Positions 1-6,494 of a stretch of DNA of 22,989 bases are shown piece by piece. A program made the position numbers and the translations under genes. Location of the stretch: the IMG/VR virus record IMGVR_UViG_3300031673_004195, positions 1 through 22,989 of that record; one strand, 5' to 3'. The notes under the pieces are model-generated. The model was not told the origin of the DNA. It ran no database searches and saw only the letters and a program-made list of their open reading frames with translations. Source of the DNA: a virus. The stretch's first letter is position 1, and every line of letters starts with the position of its first letter.

Positions 1-13
1 GCCATGCCCTTGC

Positions 14-274
14 TTATAGCTTGAACTTAATCGCTGCTAATTCCATAGCTTCCTTCTCATTGGCAAGCCCTAGCTTGACCACTTGCTTTACCCAGTCCCT
101 ACGGTATTGGTAAACTGCTTGCCTGTAGTTAGCTTGGCTGGCTATCTTTGCCCATGAGATAAGCTCTCGCCTATGCTCTGCCTTAGCTTGATGCTCTGCC
201 TCGATGCGCCCAAACTTAGTCTGGACCTTGGCTTGAACCTTTGCCTCGGCACTCCTGTGGTGTCTTGTTTCCAT
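14..274 (-). CDS. Small basic helical protein, unknown function
   Basis: An 86-residue protein on the leftward strand. The start was chosen at 274 because an AAGGAG box lies five bases upstream; a longer reading frame opens further up at 316 but lacks such a site. The product is rich in Lys, Arg, Ala, Glu and Gln. It looks mostly helical, with no membrane segment and no cysteines. The N-terminal part has a small repeat (KVQAKVQTK near residues 12-20), and the middle is rich in Tyr, Arg and Trp (RQAVYQYRRDW). I do not recognise a family. It is the most downstream of four closely spaced leftward genes, probably a separate early or accessory operon. The ribosome-binding site and codon quality support a real gene, but its role is open. 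Confidence 0.7.
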   Translation of the reverse strand: METRHHRSAEAKVQAKVQTKFGRIEAEHQAKAEHRRELISWAKIASQANYRQAVYQYRRDWVKQVVKLGLANEKEAMELAAIKFKL

Positions 275-343
275 TGGTACTCCTTGGTTGATTGTTAATC
301 TCACAAGCCAGACCACGACATAGCCGTGGGCTGATTGTAAAAT

Positions 344-433
344 TTACTCGAATAACTCTAAGACTAGGCCGACAAATGCCGCGCCCATGCAGAATAATAA
401 AAACCAGGCACTAACAAGCATAAACGTTTCCAT
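344..433 (-). CDS. 29-aa single-span membrane peptide
   Basis: A micro-gene whose ATG overlaps the TGA of the upstream 28-codon gene (TGATG), so it is probably translated by coupling. The product starts METFMLVSAW and ends VLELFE. Residues about 4-25 are almost entirely hydrophobic (Phe, Leu, Val, Ala, Gly, Met), so it is predicted to cross the membrane once with a short acidic C-terminus. Phages often carry such peptides as holin-like, superinfection or regulatory membrane proteins, but nothing here identifies which. The stop is followed by 69 bases before the next leftward gene. Because it is so short, the main support is the stop-start overlap and the clean hydrophobic segment. Confidence 0.5.
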   Translation of the reverse strand: METFMLVSAWFLLFCMGAAFVGLVLELFE

Positions 434-519
434 CAGATCATCTCCAACGTGCCGTCATTGCAGATCTTGATCGTCACTGGTTTGCCATTATCATCAATCA
501 TTACGATTGTCTCACTCAT
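433..519 (-). CDS. 28-aa acidic micro-protein
   Basis: A 28-codon leftward frame with an excellent AAGGAG ribosome-binding site six bases before its ATG. The product starts MSETIVMIDDNGKP and ends DGTLEMI. It alternates charged and hydrophobic residues and looks like a small beta hairpin around two Asp/Asn-Gly turns. Its TGA overlaps the ATG of the following membrane peptide. I do not recognise a family. The strong ribosome-binding site and the coupled downstream frame make it more likely than chance despite its size. It could be mainly a leader that sets translation of the membrane peptide. Confidence 0.5.
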   Translation of the reverse strand: MSETIVMIDDNGKPVTIKICNDGTLEMI

Positions 520-597
520 ATTATTCTCCTTGTGCTGTTAAGGATTAGCCCTTAGGTGAAGACACTATCGGGGGAGTGATAATGCCTTCGGTAAAGG

Positions 598-861
598 TTA
601 TGCCTTGGTTGTTAACTGGCTTCTGTTGGAGTTGATAAAGGCTAAGAGATTCTCTTTCTCAGCTAATACTTTCTCCCATTGACTAGCGTATAGCGTAGTA
701 GGAAACCTACCGCCATGGCCGTAAAGAGAGACAGCTCCCTTAACTGAAACCTTGAAGTGAATAACTCCATTAAGCTCTGCCTCTAGTCTAGCTTTCTCTG
801 CTTTCGCTGCCTCTAGTTCAGCTCTCAATCCCTGCACTTCTTCTTGTGATAAATTACTCAT
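598..861 (-). CDS. Coiled-coil protein with conserved phage-type C-terminal motif
   Basis: An 87-residue protein. The start at 861 is preferred over an upstream frame extension because AGAGGAG lies eight bases before this ATG. Residues about 4-33 form a charged coiled coil (QGLRAELEAAKAEKARLEAE). They are followed by a compact segment, FKVSVKGAVSLYG then RFPTTLYASQWEKVL, at about residues 36-71. The pattern KGAVS-x-YG-x-RFP-x-TLY-x-x-QW resembles small conserved hypothetical proteins I recall from other phage and bacterial genomes, but no function is known to me. It is the first gene of the leftward block and faces the divergent control region, so it is probably the first one transcribed from there. 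Confidence 0.75.
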   Translation of the reverse strand: MSNLSQEEVQGLRAELEAAKAEKARLEAELNGVIHFKVSVKGAVSLYGHGGRFPTTLYASQWEKVLAEKENLLAFINSNRSQLTTKA

Positions 862-1327
862 GTTCTTGCTCCTCTGCCTGGTAAACAGGCCGTGTTTAGT
901 TGTTGTTGGTTCAGTTCCCAATCGACCGAATCGAACGAAAATGCACTACTGCACCGACCGTGCCAACATAAAATCCAGTGATTTCAACTACTTGTAATTT
1001 TTACATCGACTAAATTTTACACGGTTCCATGAAAGTTTTTCAAACGCTCCGACAGTACCAGATCAATACCAAGACACAACAAGACAAGGTAGTTACCAAA
1101 GCCCAGACAATCAAGATAGCAGTAGCAATACCCAGTTGGCGAAACGCCCTTGTCATTCCAAAGGGGGAAGGGATACACTTCTTTTTCTAGTAGACAATGC
1201 CAGTCCGTCAAGTATTCTGGGCGACATAGCCTTGCTGTTATCACATCAACCCAGTCTACCTAATACCTAGCTACACATACGCGAAGTAATTGAGTTGCCA
1301 GAGATTCGTGCGTGCGTGGTGTGTATG

Positions 1328-1341
1328 GGATTAGGTAATCC
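1328..1341. promoter_or_regulatory. Operator-like dyad
   Basis: Two perfect 6-base half sites, GGATTA and TAATCC, are separated by GG in the gene-free divergent region. The core ATTAGGTA recurs inverted at 1257-1264, and ATTAGGTG occurs at 1613-1620 just before the small terminase start. Two-fold symmetry of this size suits a dimeric regulator, but no regulator gene is in view. A chance dyad remains possible. Confidence 0.3.
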
Positions 1342-1460
1342 ATCAACACAATGCAAAGAAAGGGTGTAATAGGGTATAGTGGTCACGGGGTAGAGCTCAG
1401 TTAACGGGTTAGGCTAGGGAGAAGGCAGACGGGTTGGAGCCAAGGAAGGCTTGTAACACG

Positions 1461-1550
1461 TTCTAACTGAGTTTAAAATGGCCCAGCTGGGTTCTAATTG
1501 GATGTCATGTTGATGAGTTCCCATTGATTTGACTAGCCCACCAGTTAGAA
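1461..1550. repeat. Three copies of TTCTAAYTG around a palindrome
   Basis: TTCTAACTG is at 1461-1469, TTCTAATTG at 1492-1500, and TTCTAACTG on the opposite strand at 1542-1550. The first two are 31 bases apart, about three helical turns, and flank the perfect palindrome CCCAGCTGGG (1482-1491). The cluster lies 70-160 bases upstream of the small terminase gene. It could be a set of binding sites for a regulator or for the small terminase itself. This is inferred from spacing and position only. Confidence 0.35.
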
Positions 1551-1573
1551 TCCGGCACCTTACGCTATATAAT
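1545..1573 (+). promoter_or_regulatory. Possible rightward promoter
   Basis: A perfect TATAAT lies at 1568-1573, about 50 bases before the small terminase start. With a 17-base spacer the upstream hexamer is TTAGAA (1545-1550), a poor -35 that overlaps one of the TTCTAAYTG motifs. The -10 is good but the -35 is weak, so it may need an activator or may be chance. It is the best candidate for starting the packaging-head transcript. Confidence 0.25.
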
Positions 1574-1621
1574 TGTAAGAATTACTTGCATTGTACTTGA
1601 TATGAGTCGCATATTAGGTGA

Positions 1622-2347
1622 ATGGGCGACATGACTAAGGCACTTCTAGCGAAAAAAAAGGAACAGGCTATAGACCGAGCGACTGAAGTTGAGCTTCAGG
1701 TATTGGATACGGCTCATGCGTTGTCTGAGGAAGTGCTAAAATATTGTGTTAAGGAGTTGCAGACGGAGGGTTCTACATGGAACAGGCTTCGTCGTAAGCT
1801 TGGGCTTGAGCCTCAGGAGCATTCTTGGCGTATGCTGAAGGATACCTTGTGTAGTTCAGTGATGCCAGAGACCGAGGAAGAGGCATTCAAGGCTATGCAG
1901 CACAACACTCAGGATATGGTTGTGCGGATTGAGGGTGTCTTGGATCAATTGCATGATCGGGTGAGACAGGCATACGGGAATAAAGAGGAGCCTGCTATGT
2001 TTAAGGTCCAGTTGGATGCGATGAAGCTACATATGGAAGCCCACCAGAAACGATTTGAACATTTCTTAAAGATGCGTGAGATGAAACTGACTGATCGTCA
2101 GAAGCATGGAGCGTCGATTATATTCCAACAGAACTATTTTATACCTAGACCAGGGCAGAGAGATGCTTCTGGTGGTGTGAAGTTTGTTGATGGGAAACCT
2201 GTTATAGACTTGGAACAAAACAACCAAATAGAGGAGGGCTCACAAGATGGCCAAATCAAAAGTAAAAGCAAAAAAGGTAACAAAGTCAAAAAAGGCAAAG
2301 AAAGTAGCAAAGCCAGCGAAAGCGAAGAAAGCTGCAAAGAAGATTAG
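1622..2347 (+). CDS. terS: Terminase small subunit (probable)
   Basis: A 241-residue protein, called small terminase because it lies just before the large terminase and has the expected size and build. The subunit binds the packaging start site as a ring and hands DNA to the large subunit. Residues about 10-60 are helical with basic patches (KKKEQ, NRLRRKLG). The middle (about 80-165) is long and helical, ending KMREMKLTDRQKHG, as for an oligomerisation domain. The C-terminal 35 residues are a low-complexity Lys/Ser/Glu tail. AGGTGA directly abuts the ATG at 1622, and an in-frame ATG at 1631 is an equally plausible start. A run of eight A lies at 1652-1659. The last 101 bases are shared with a lysine-rich micro-gene in another frame. 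No clear sequence motif proves the function, so the call rests on position. Confidence 0.7.
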   Translation: MGDMTKALLAKKKEQAIDRATEVELQVLDTAHALSEEVLKYCVKELQTEGSTWNRLRRKLGLEPQEHSWRMLKDTLCSSVMPETEEEAFKAMQHNTQDMVVRIEGVLDQLHDRVRQAYGNKEEPAMFKVQLDAMKLHMEAHQKRFEHFLKMREMKLTDRQKHGASIIFQQNYFIPRPGQRDASGGVKFVDGKPVIDLEQNNQIEEGSQDGQIKSKSKKGNKVKKGKESSKASESEESCKED

Positions 2348-2354
2348 GAAGTAG
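2247..2354 (+). CDS. Lysine-rich histone-H1-like micro-protein overlapping terS
   Basis: A 35-codon frame lying +1 relative to the small terminase and sharing its last 101 bases. It has a textbook ribosome-binding site, GAGGAGGG, eight bases before the ATG. The product starts MAKSKVKAKKV and ends KKAAKKIRK. Of 35 residues, 17 are Lys and one Arg, with no acidic residue; the rest are mostly Ala and Val plus Ser, Thr and one Pro. The AKPAKAKKAAKK pattern is like the tails of histone H1 and bacterial H1-like proteins. It may bind or condense DNA or neutralise charge in the head; this is inference from composition. Its TAG overlaps the GTG of the next micro-gene by one base. An alternative is that this frame gives an alternative basic tail to the small terminase through frameshifting. 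Confidence 0.6.
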   Translation: MAKSKVKAKKVTKSKKAKKVAKPAKAKKAAKKIRK

Positions 2355-2455
2355 TGCCTAGCATTACTTACCCCATGCTCGTATTCATAGCGATAGCTTT
2401 CGTGGTGATTGTGGGCGGGTCTTACCTTCTAAGAAATACTCCCCTGGGCTGGTGA
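2354..2455 (+). CDS. 33-aa membrane micro-protein 1
   Basis: A short frame between the two terminase genes. The GTG at 2354 overlaps the TAG of the preceding lysine-rich gene by one base, with AGGA a few bases upstream; an internal ATG at 2375 would give 26 residues. From that ATG the product reads MLVFIAIAFVVIVGG, a strong transmembrane helix. It ends with a short SYLLRNTPLGW tail whose Arg suggests an N-out, C-in orientation. A second micro-gene with one membrane span follows after four bases. Two adjacent single-span peptides might be holin-like or spanin-like lysis parts, or membrane anchors, but neither has a lipobox or another diagnostic motif. The role is unknown. Confidence 0.5.
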   Translation: MPSITYPMLVFIAIAFVVIVGGSYLLRNTPLGW

Positions 2456-2459
2456 CCAA

Positions 2460-2558
2460 ATGATGCCTGGGTTTGACTGGAGATATGATGGGCCACTACT
2501 ACTATCGTTGGTTGTGGTGGCCTTAATCTTTTTGGCAATAGGGATAGCTATAAACTAG
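2460..2558 (+). CDS. 32-aa membrane micro-protein 2
   Basis: A 32-codon frame starting with two consecutive ATGs (2460 and 2463). GGTGA is upstream and fits the second ATG better. The product has a short polar head, PGFDWRYDG, and then a hydrophobic run from residue 12 to the end (LLLSLVVVALIFLAIGIAIN), with no cytoplasmic tail. Its TAG is embedded in the TAGGAG ribosome-binding site of the large terminase gene, so translation of the two may be coupled. Like its upstream partner it is unassigned. The tandem arrangement of two membrane micro-genes with opposite designs suggests a two-component membrane function. Confidence 0.5.
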   Translation: MMPGFDWRYDGPLLLSLVVVALIFLAIGIAIN

Positions 2559-2564
2559 GAGAAT

Positions 2565-3908
2565 ATGGAAACAGTCATCTCAAACTACAAACCTACTGCG
2601 CCTGCCATGAAGCTACATTCTTCTGACGCTAGGATTATCGTGTGCGTTGGTGGTCTAGGTTCTGGTAAGAGCTTTGCCGTAGTTAAAGAGATTGAGCAGT
2701 CTGCTATCCAATGGCCGAAGATGCCAATGGCTATGTATCGTAAGACCATGCCTGCTTTGCGAGATTCCACCCTAAAAGAATTTATGAAACATGTGGACCC
2801 AATCCTGGGTAAATATAAGTATAGGGAAGATACCTTTAATTTCTTGGGTGATTCCTATATGAACTTCCGTGGACTAGATGAGGCTACTAAAGCTAAGTCT
2901 ACCAACTACGCCCTGGTAGTTATGGAGGAGGCTGAGGAGTTTACGATTGAGGAGTTCCGTAGGCTGAACGAACGGATCAGGGAAAAGGGAGATTGGCCCC
3001 TAAGATTGATATTAGTATTGAACCCAGTTGATGAAGAACATTGGATATATGACCAGTTCGTTCAGAACAAGGCTGCCTGGGATGCTGTTGGTGGGTGTGA
3101 AGTTATCCACTTTTCTACCTACGATAATATAGAAAACCTACCAGAAGGGTATATAGATCAGGTTACTGTTGGCATGACGGCCGATGAGATCGACAGGTAC
3201 ATCAATGGTAACTGGGGAACCCTTCAAAGAGGGGAGCCAGTCTTCTCTAAGATGCTTAGACCTGACCTTCACCTGAGGAAAGTTGACCTAGAAATAGGCA
3301 TGATCCTACTAAGAGGGTGGGATTTTGGGTTCAATCACCCTGCCATATCCTTTAGGGTGGTGGATAAACTAGGAAGAATGAATACCAAACATGAAATGTT
3401 GGGCGATAAAGAGGACTTAATCGACTTCGCACCTAAGGTTTTGCACAGAACCAACTTGCTTTTCCCCCCAGATATGCCTGTATTTGACTTCGGAGATCCC
3501 CGAGGTCACGATAAAGCACAGAATGGTAAGGGTACTTGCTTTGAAACACTCAGAGAATTTGGGATTCATGCCATTGGTGAGCGTGGATCTAGGGAATATG
3601 TTGAAGAAGGCATCCGTCAAATGAAGAAAGAGTTCTCAACATTGATAGAAGGGGTGCCAAAACATACTATTGACCCCTCATGCACCATACATAGAGCTGG
3701 ATTCTTTGGAAAATACATCAGAGACTTGGACGGAAGACCTAAGAAAGATGGGTATTATGAACATGTGATGGACTCTTCACGCTACATTAGTCATCATCAT
3801 AAGCAAGCAGATGCAATTGCAAACGCAATAACCCAGTCTAAGGTAGCTAGACAATCAAGGAACGTCCTTAAAAACCGATTTACAGGATACGGGAGACATA
3901 ATGGCTAA
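2565..3908 (+). CDS. terL: Terminase large subunit (ATPase and nuclease)
   Basis: A 447-residue packaging motor of the PBSX-like Terminase_3 type. It uses ATP to drive DNA into the prohead and cuts the concatemer. The ATPase half shows Walker A GGLGSGKS (29-36), Walker B YALVVMEEAEEF (115-126) with its catalytic acid pair, and the coupling motif LVLNP (150-154). The RNase-H-like nuclease half shows GWDFG (Asp253), FDFGDPRGHD (308-316) and a third acidic site near HVMDSS (Asp403), followed by HHHKQADAIANA. The start has an AGGAG box six bases upstream. Length and motif order are normal for the family. The 3' end overlaps the portal gene by eight bases. Confidence 0.96.
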   Translation: METVISNYKPTAPAMKLHSSDARIIVCVGGLGSGKSFAVVKEIEQSAIQWPKMPMAMYRKTMPALRDSTLKEFMKHVDPILGKYKYREDTFNFLGDSYMNFRGLDEATKAKSTNYALVVMEEAEEFTIEEFRRLNERIREKGDWPLRLILVLNPVDEEHWIYDQFVQNKAAWDAVGGCEVIHFSTYDNIENLPEGYIDQVTVGMTADEIDRYINGNWGTLQRGEPVFSKMLRPDLHLRKVDLEIGMILLRGWDFGFNHPAISFRVVDKLGRMNTKHEMLGDKEDLIDFAPKVLHRTNLLFPPDMPVFDFGDPRGHDKAQNGKGTCFETLREFGIHAIGERGSREYVEEGIRQMKKEFSTLIEGVPKHTIDPSCTIHRAGFFGKYIRDLDGRPKKDGYYEHVMDSSRYISHHHKQADAIANAITQSKVARQSRNVLKNRFTGYGRHNG

Positions 3909-5994
3909 ACGACCCCTCGACTATAACTGGGCTAAAGATAAAGAATTTTCTGCCTCGTTGGGTATTAACTTACCGTCGATATTAAAAGAACTCGAATCTC
4001 AAAGAAGAGAGCGAGAAGAAGTTTGGCAAGAGTCTTATCGTGCCTGGTCAGTAGATCGCACTGGAGCAGATAAGAACTATAACGGGATGGCTGACTTACA
4101 GATCCCTCAGTTAAGAAAAGAAATCGAAACAATGTCCCGCCGAATTTACAAAGGGATGTTGCCTGAAGATTACCTAAAGGCAGAGCCAACAAGTTTTCAG
4201 TACACTGATTTAGCTGAAGTAAACATGCAGTTAGTCCGTCACTATTTTGATAACATCATCAAGTTTAAAACTGTTGCAATGCCTTGGATTAAACAAGGTG
4301 TTACATTCGGAACAAGCCCTATCAGATCCTTCTGGCATAAAGAAGAAAATGAAATGATGTTTAAAAAGCGCGATCCTAAGGTTAACGCTTCTGGAATAAT
4401 AGAGTTTAACTCTAGAGATGTTAGTGAAATGGTAACACTTTATAACGGACCAAAAGTTCGCTCTGAAGATATTTTTAATACCTATGTCTACCCACACAAC
4501 GCTGCAAGATCCGAAGATATTGAAATGGTTTTCTGGAAAACTAAAGTTAGAAAACATGCGCTTAAGAAAAAGGCAGCAGATGGAATGTGTGAGGGCTTTG
4601 ATGAGTTCAAAGACACAGGCAAAAAAAGAGACACATCTGATTACAAAGCCGAGGAGAGACTATTACAGTTTGGTGACTCAGGTTTATTCCTAGCTCTGGA
4701 TGGTGATGAATATTTTGAAATGGTAGAGATCTGGTGCAAGCTGGTTCTTCCAGGCAATGACTATCCAGTGTCATGTGTTGTTGAGATTATTAATGGAGCA
4801 TACGTTACGAGAGTACAAAGAAACCCATATTGGCATCAGCAAATCCCCTACGACTTCTTTAGATTCATAACGCCCCTGCCTGGAGAATACTATGGAAGAG
4901 GATTACCTGAGGCAGCGTCTTCACTACAGCATCAGCTAGACGACACAATGAACCAGACAATGGATTCAAATACTCTTAGACTTAACAACATTACAATCAT
5001 CAACCCTGCCTACGCCCCGAACTCAGATTCTTTTGAGATCGAACCGAATGCAGTTTGGTGGGCAGATCCGAACGCCGTAAAACAATTGGAGTTCCCAGAT
5101 CTGAGCACTAGTGGTTTCCAGGCCGCAGGAGCCCTCAGGAACATGATTTCAGAACTTTCCGACAATCAGCCTCAACTTCCAGATCCTATCGCTGGTAAGG
5201 CTCGTAGCACCGGACAAGCGCAAATGGCGATTAACGAATGGCAAACAGATTTATTCACGTTCATCGACTTTGCTTGCGAAGACGCTTTAAATTCTCTAGC
5301 CTACAAAACACACCTATTGATCCAACAAAACATAAAGGATGATGAGGTGATAAAGATCACTGGCAGGTACGCAAACACCTACCTAGAGAGATATGTTACT
5401 GCCAATGAAGTCGTTGGCCAGTATAGGTTTAAGTGGATTGGAGCTCTCCAGATAGAGAACGTAGCTATCAGGACTCAGCAGATCTTAAACTTCCTTAAAC
5501 TATACCCGACTCTACCACCAGAAGCACAAAGCAAGATCAGTCTTCAGTGGGAGAACTTAATCATTAAAATCATGCGCGATGGATTCAACATTAAGGACAT
5601 CGAGAACATAATAGAAACCAGCAAGATGAAGGCTTCTACACCACCATCCCTTGAGGAAAAGATCCTTAAGCTTGGCGGTAAGATTGAGGTTAATGAGTCA
5701 GATGATGATGAATTACACATCAGATACCATGAGCAGCAGCAGTTAATGGATAAAGATATTTATACAAAGGCAGAGAGGACTAGACACAACCTCGCTCATA
5801 GAGAACAATTGAAAAATAAACAGGCGGCAGCCCAAATGATGCAACAACAAATGGCGGCCATGCAGCAAGGGCAACAGCAGCAAGGTCCGTCAGCAAAAGG
5901 AACACCTGGAATGATGCCACAGGGAGCACCGATGTCGGATGCTATAAACCCAGGGGATATGAACAGGGGAATGCGAGTAGAAAATGGAATCTAA
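3901..5994 (+). CDS. Portal protein
   Basis: A 697-residue protein forming the dodecameric ring at the packaging vertex, through which DNA enters and leaves. The length and several blocks match large podovirus portals of the P22/SU10 kind: GEYYGRGLPEAASSLQHQLD at 328-347, a Met/Asn/Thr-rich helix after it, and QPQLPDPIAGKARSTGQAQM at 423-442. The N-terminal region up to about 130 is helical and charged, with PWIKQGVTFGTSPIRSFW near 128-145. The last 60 residues are a Gln/Met-rich low-complexity tail (QQQMAAMQQGQQQQG) ending in a Gly/Pro/Met stretch. The start ATG lies inside the terminase gene and overlaps it by eight bases. The position directly after terL supports the call. Confidence 0.93.
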   Translation: MAKRPLDYNWAKDKEFSASLGINLPSILKELESQRREREEVWQESYRAWSVDRTGADKNYNGMADLQIPQLRKEIETMSRRIYKGMLPEDYLKAEPTSFQYTDLAEVNMQLVRHYFDNIIKFKTVAMPWIKQGVTFGTSPIRSFWHKEENEMMFKKRDPKVNASGIIEFNSRDVSEMVTLYNGPKVRSEDIFNTYVYPHNAARSEDIEMVFWKTKVRKHALKKKAADGMCEGFDEFKDTGKKRDTSDYKAEERLLQFGDSGLFLALDGDEYFEMVEIWCKLVLPGNDYPVSCVVEIINGAYVTRVQRNPYWHQQIPYDFFRFITPLPGEYYGRGLPEAASSLQHQLDDTMNQTMDSNTLRLNNITIINPAYAPNSDSFEIEPNAVWWADPNAVKQLEFPDLSTSGFQAAGALRNMISELSDNQPQLPDPIAGKARSTGQAQMAINEWQTDLFTFIDFACEDALNSLAYKTHLLIQQNIKDDEVIKITGRYANTYLERYVTANEVVGQYRFKWIGALQIENVAIRTQQILNFLKLYPTLPPEAQSKISLQWENLIIKIMRDGFNIKDIENIIETSKMKASTPPSLEEKILKLGGKIEVNESDDDELHIRYHEQQQLMDKDIYTKAERTRHNLAHREQLKNKQAAAQMMQQQMAAMQQGQQQQGPSAKGTPGMMPQGAPMSDAINPGDMNRGMRVENGI

Positions 5995-6277
5995 ATTTTT
6001 CGATCACGTTATAAACGAACTCTCTCAAGAGGACATCGAAACACTTCGTGCGCTACACACATCATCTCTTTGGAGGAAGTATAGAGAAGTCTTGCTTCGA
6101 GCCAAGGAAGCTTATTTTTTAAGCATCCTTCCTGAGATGGACACTAACAAAACATTTCAAGGCAAGGGTATGGTTGCGGGGATCAATTACTGCATTAACC
6201 AACTGCCTGTTGTTTTGGCAGGAGACTCACTAAAGAAGAAGCGGCAGGAAGAAGTTATTAAGAGGGCTGGTTTATAA
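5984..6277 (+). CDS. Small head-region protein, unknown
   Basis: A 97-residue protein whose start overlaps the end of the portal gene by 11 bases. It is helical and charged. Around residues 21-60 it has LRALHTSSLWRKYREVLL, a short FLSILPEMDTN segment and a FQGKGMVAGINYCINQLP motif; the C-terminus is very basic (KKKRQEEVIKRAGL). Small proteins of this kind often sit right after the portal in podophages, and some are packaging or head-assembly accessories, but I cannot assign this one. Tight coupling to the portal on one side and to a 49-residue gene on the other suggests it acts in head assembly. Confidence 0.8.
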   Translation: MESKFFDHVINELSQEDIETLRALHTSSLWRKYREVLLRAKEAYFLSILPEMDTNKTFQGKGMVAGINYCINQLPVVLAGDSLKKKRQEEVIKRAGL

Positions 6278-6426
6278 TGAATGATGAAATAGAATCAATC
6301 CTAGCTAAGATACAAGAAGCGCAAGAGGACACTCTTCAGCTTGTAGAAAAGCGTGGAGAAGAAATTGACCCTGAAATGATCCAGTCTTTTGACAACATAA
6401 TGGATCTGCTTAGGGAAATGGAATAG
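6277..6426 (+). CDS. 49-aa acidic coiled-coil micro-protein
   Basis: A 49-codon frame whose ATG overlaps the preceding TAA (TAATG), with AGAGGG ten bases upstream. The product starts MNDEIESILAKIQEAQ and ends IMDLLREME. It is strongly acidic and has heptad-like Ile/Leu spacing over most of its length, so it is probably a short coiled coil. No family is recognised. Its place between portal and scaffold suggests a small structural or assembly helper. A compound hairpin with a T-run follows about 10 bases after its stop, so it may end a transcript. Confidence 0.65.
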   Translation: MNDEIESILAKIQEAQEDTLQLVEKRGEEIDPEMIQSFDNIMDLLREME

Positions 6427-6435
6427 TCGTTAAAC

Positions 6436-6494
6436 CCTACTGATCGTATTGCTCTCTGGCAGAGGGGGCAAAGCTTGGTCGGTAGGAATTTTTT
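6436..6494 (+). terminator. Compound hairpin followed by six T
   Basis: An outer stem pairs CCTACTGA (6436-6443) with TCGGTAGG (6479-6486), eight pairs including one G-T. It encloses an inner stem TTGCTCTCT (6449-6457) with AGAGGGGGCAA (6461-6471 region), nine pairs including two G-T. Two bases after the outer stem comes TTTTTT (6489-6494). This has the order expected of an intrinsic terminator with an unusually elaborate hairpin. It sits in the 145-base gap between the head-vertex genes and the scaffold-capsid genes. Confidence 0.5.

Larger units (their letters stand above)
862..1621. other. Divergent intergenic region, probable control region
   Basis: About 760 bases between the leftward block and the rightward packaging genes. 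I see no convincing gene, tRNA or CRISPR. It contains a perfect dyad GGATTA-GG-TAATCC (1328-1341), an inverted copy of ATTAGGTA at 1257-1264 and again at 1330-1337, three copies of TTCTAAYTG (two direct, one inverted) between 1461 and 1550, a 10-base palindrome at 1482-1491, and a run of three CGTG units at 1307-1318. A divergent gap of this kind usually holds opposing promoters and operators. A packaging-initiation site next to the small terminase gene, or a replication origin, are alternatives. Nothing in the sequence settles which. Confidence 0.55.

Noticed and set aside
303-335. Imperfect hairpin between leftward genes (CCACG / CGTGG)
   Set aside because: Only five continuous pairs with a seven-base loop and no T-run on either strand; too weak to call a terminator.
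1029-1190. 53-codon rightward frame (MKVFQTLRQYQ...)
   Set aside because: No ribosome-binding site lies upstream, and it lies antisense to another equally weak frame. The composition is plausible but there is no independent support.
1017-1244. 75-codon leftward frame in the divergent gap
   Set aside because: It starts at GTG with no ribosome-binding site, has an odd Cys/Tyr/Leu-rich composition, and no family is recognised.
862-1621. tRNA or other structured RNA gene
   Set aside because: No GTTCRANNC-type T-loop with matching acceptor and anticodon arms was found; GGTTCTAATTGG at 1490-1501 is not embedded in a cloverleaf.
1652-1659. Run of eight A near the small terminase start as a slippage signal
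   Set aside because: The frame is open without slippage and the run encodes Lys-Lys-Lys; it is notable only as a possible sequencing-error spot.
4231-4557. 108-codon frame antisense to the portal gene
   Set aside because: It is opposite a well-supported gene, lacks a ribosome-binding site and has Phe/His/Ser-rich composition typical of shadow frames.
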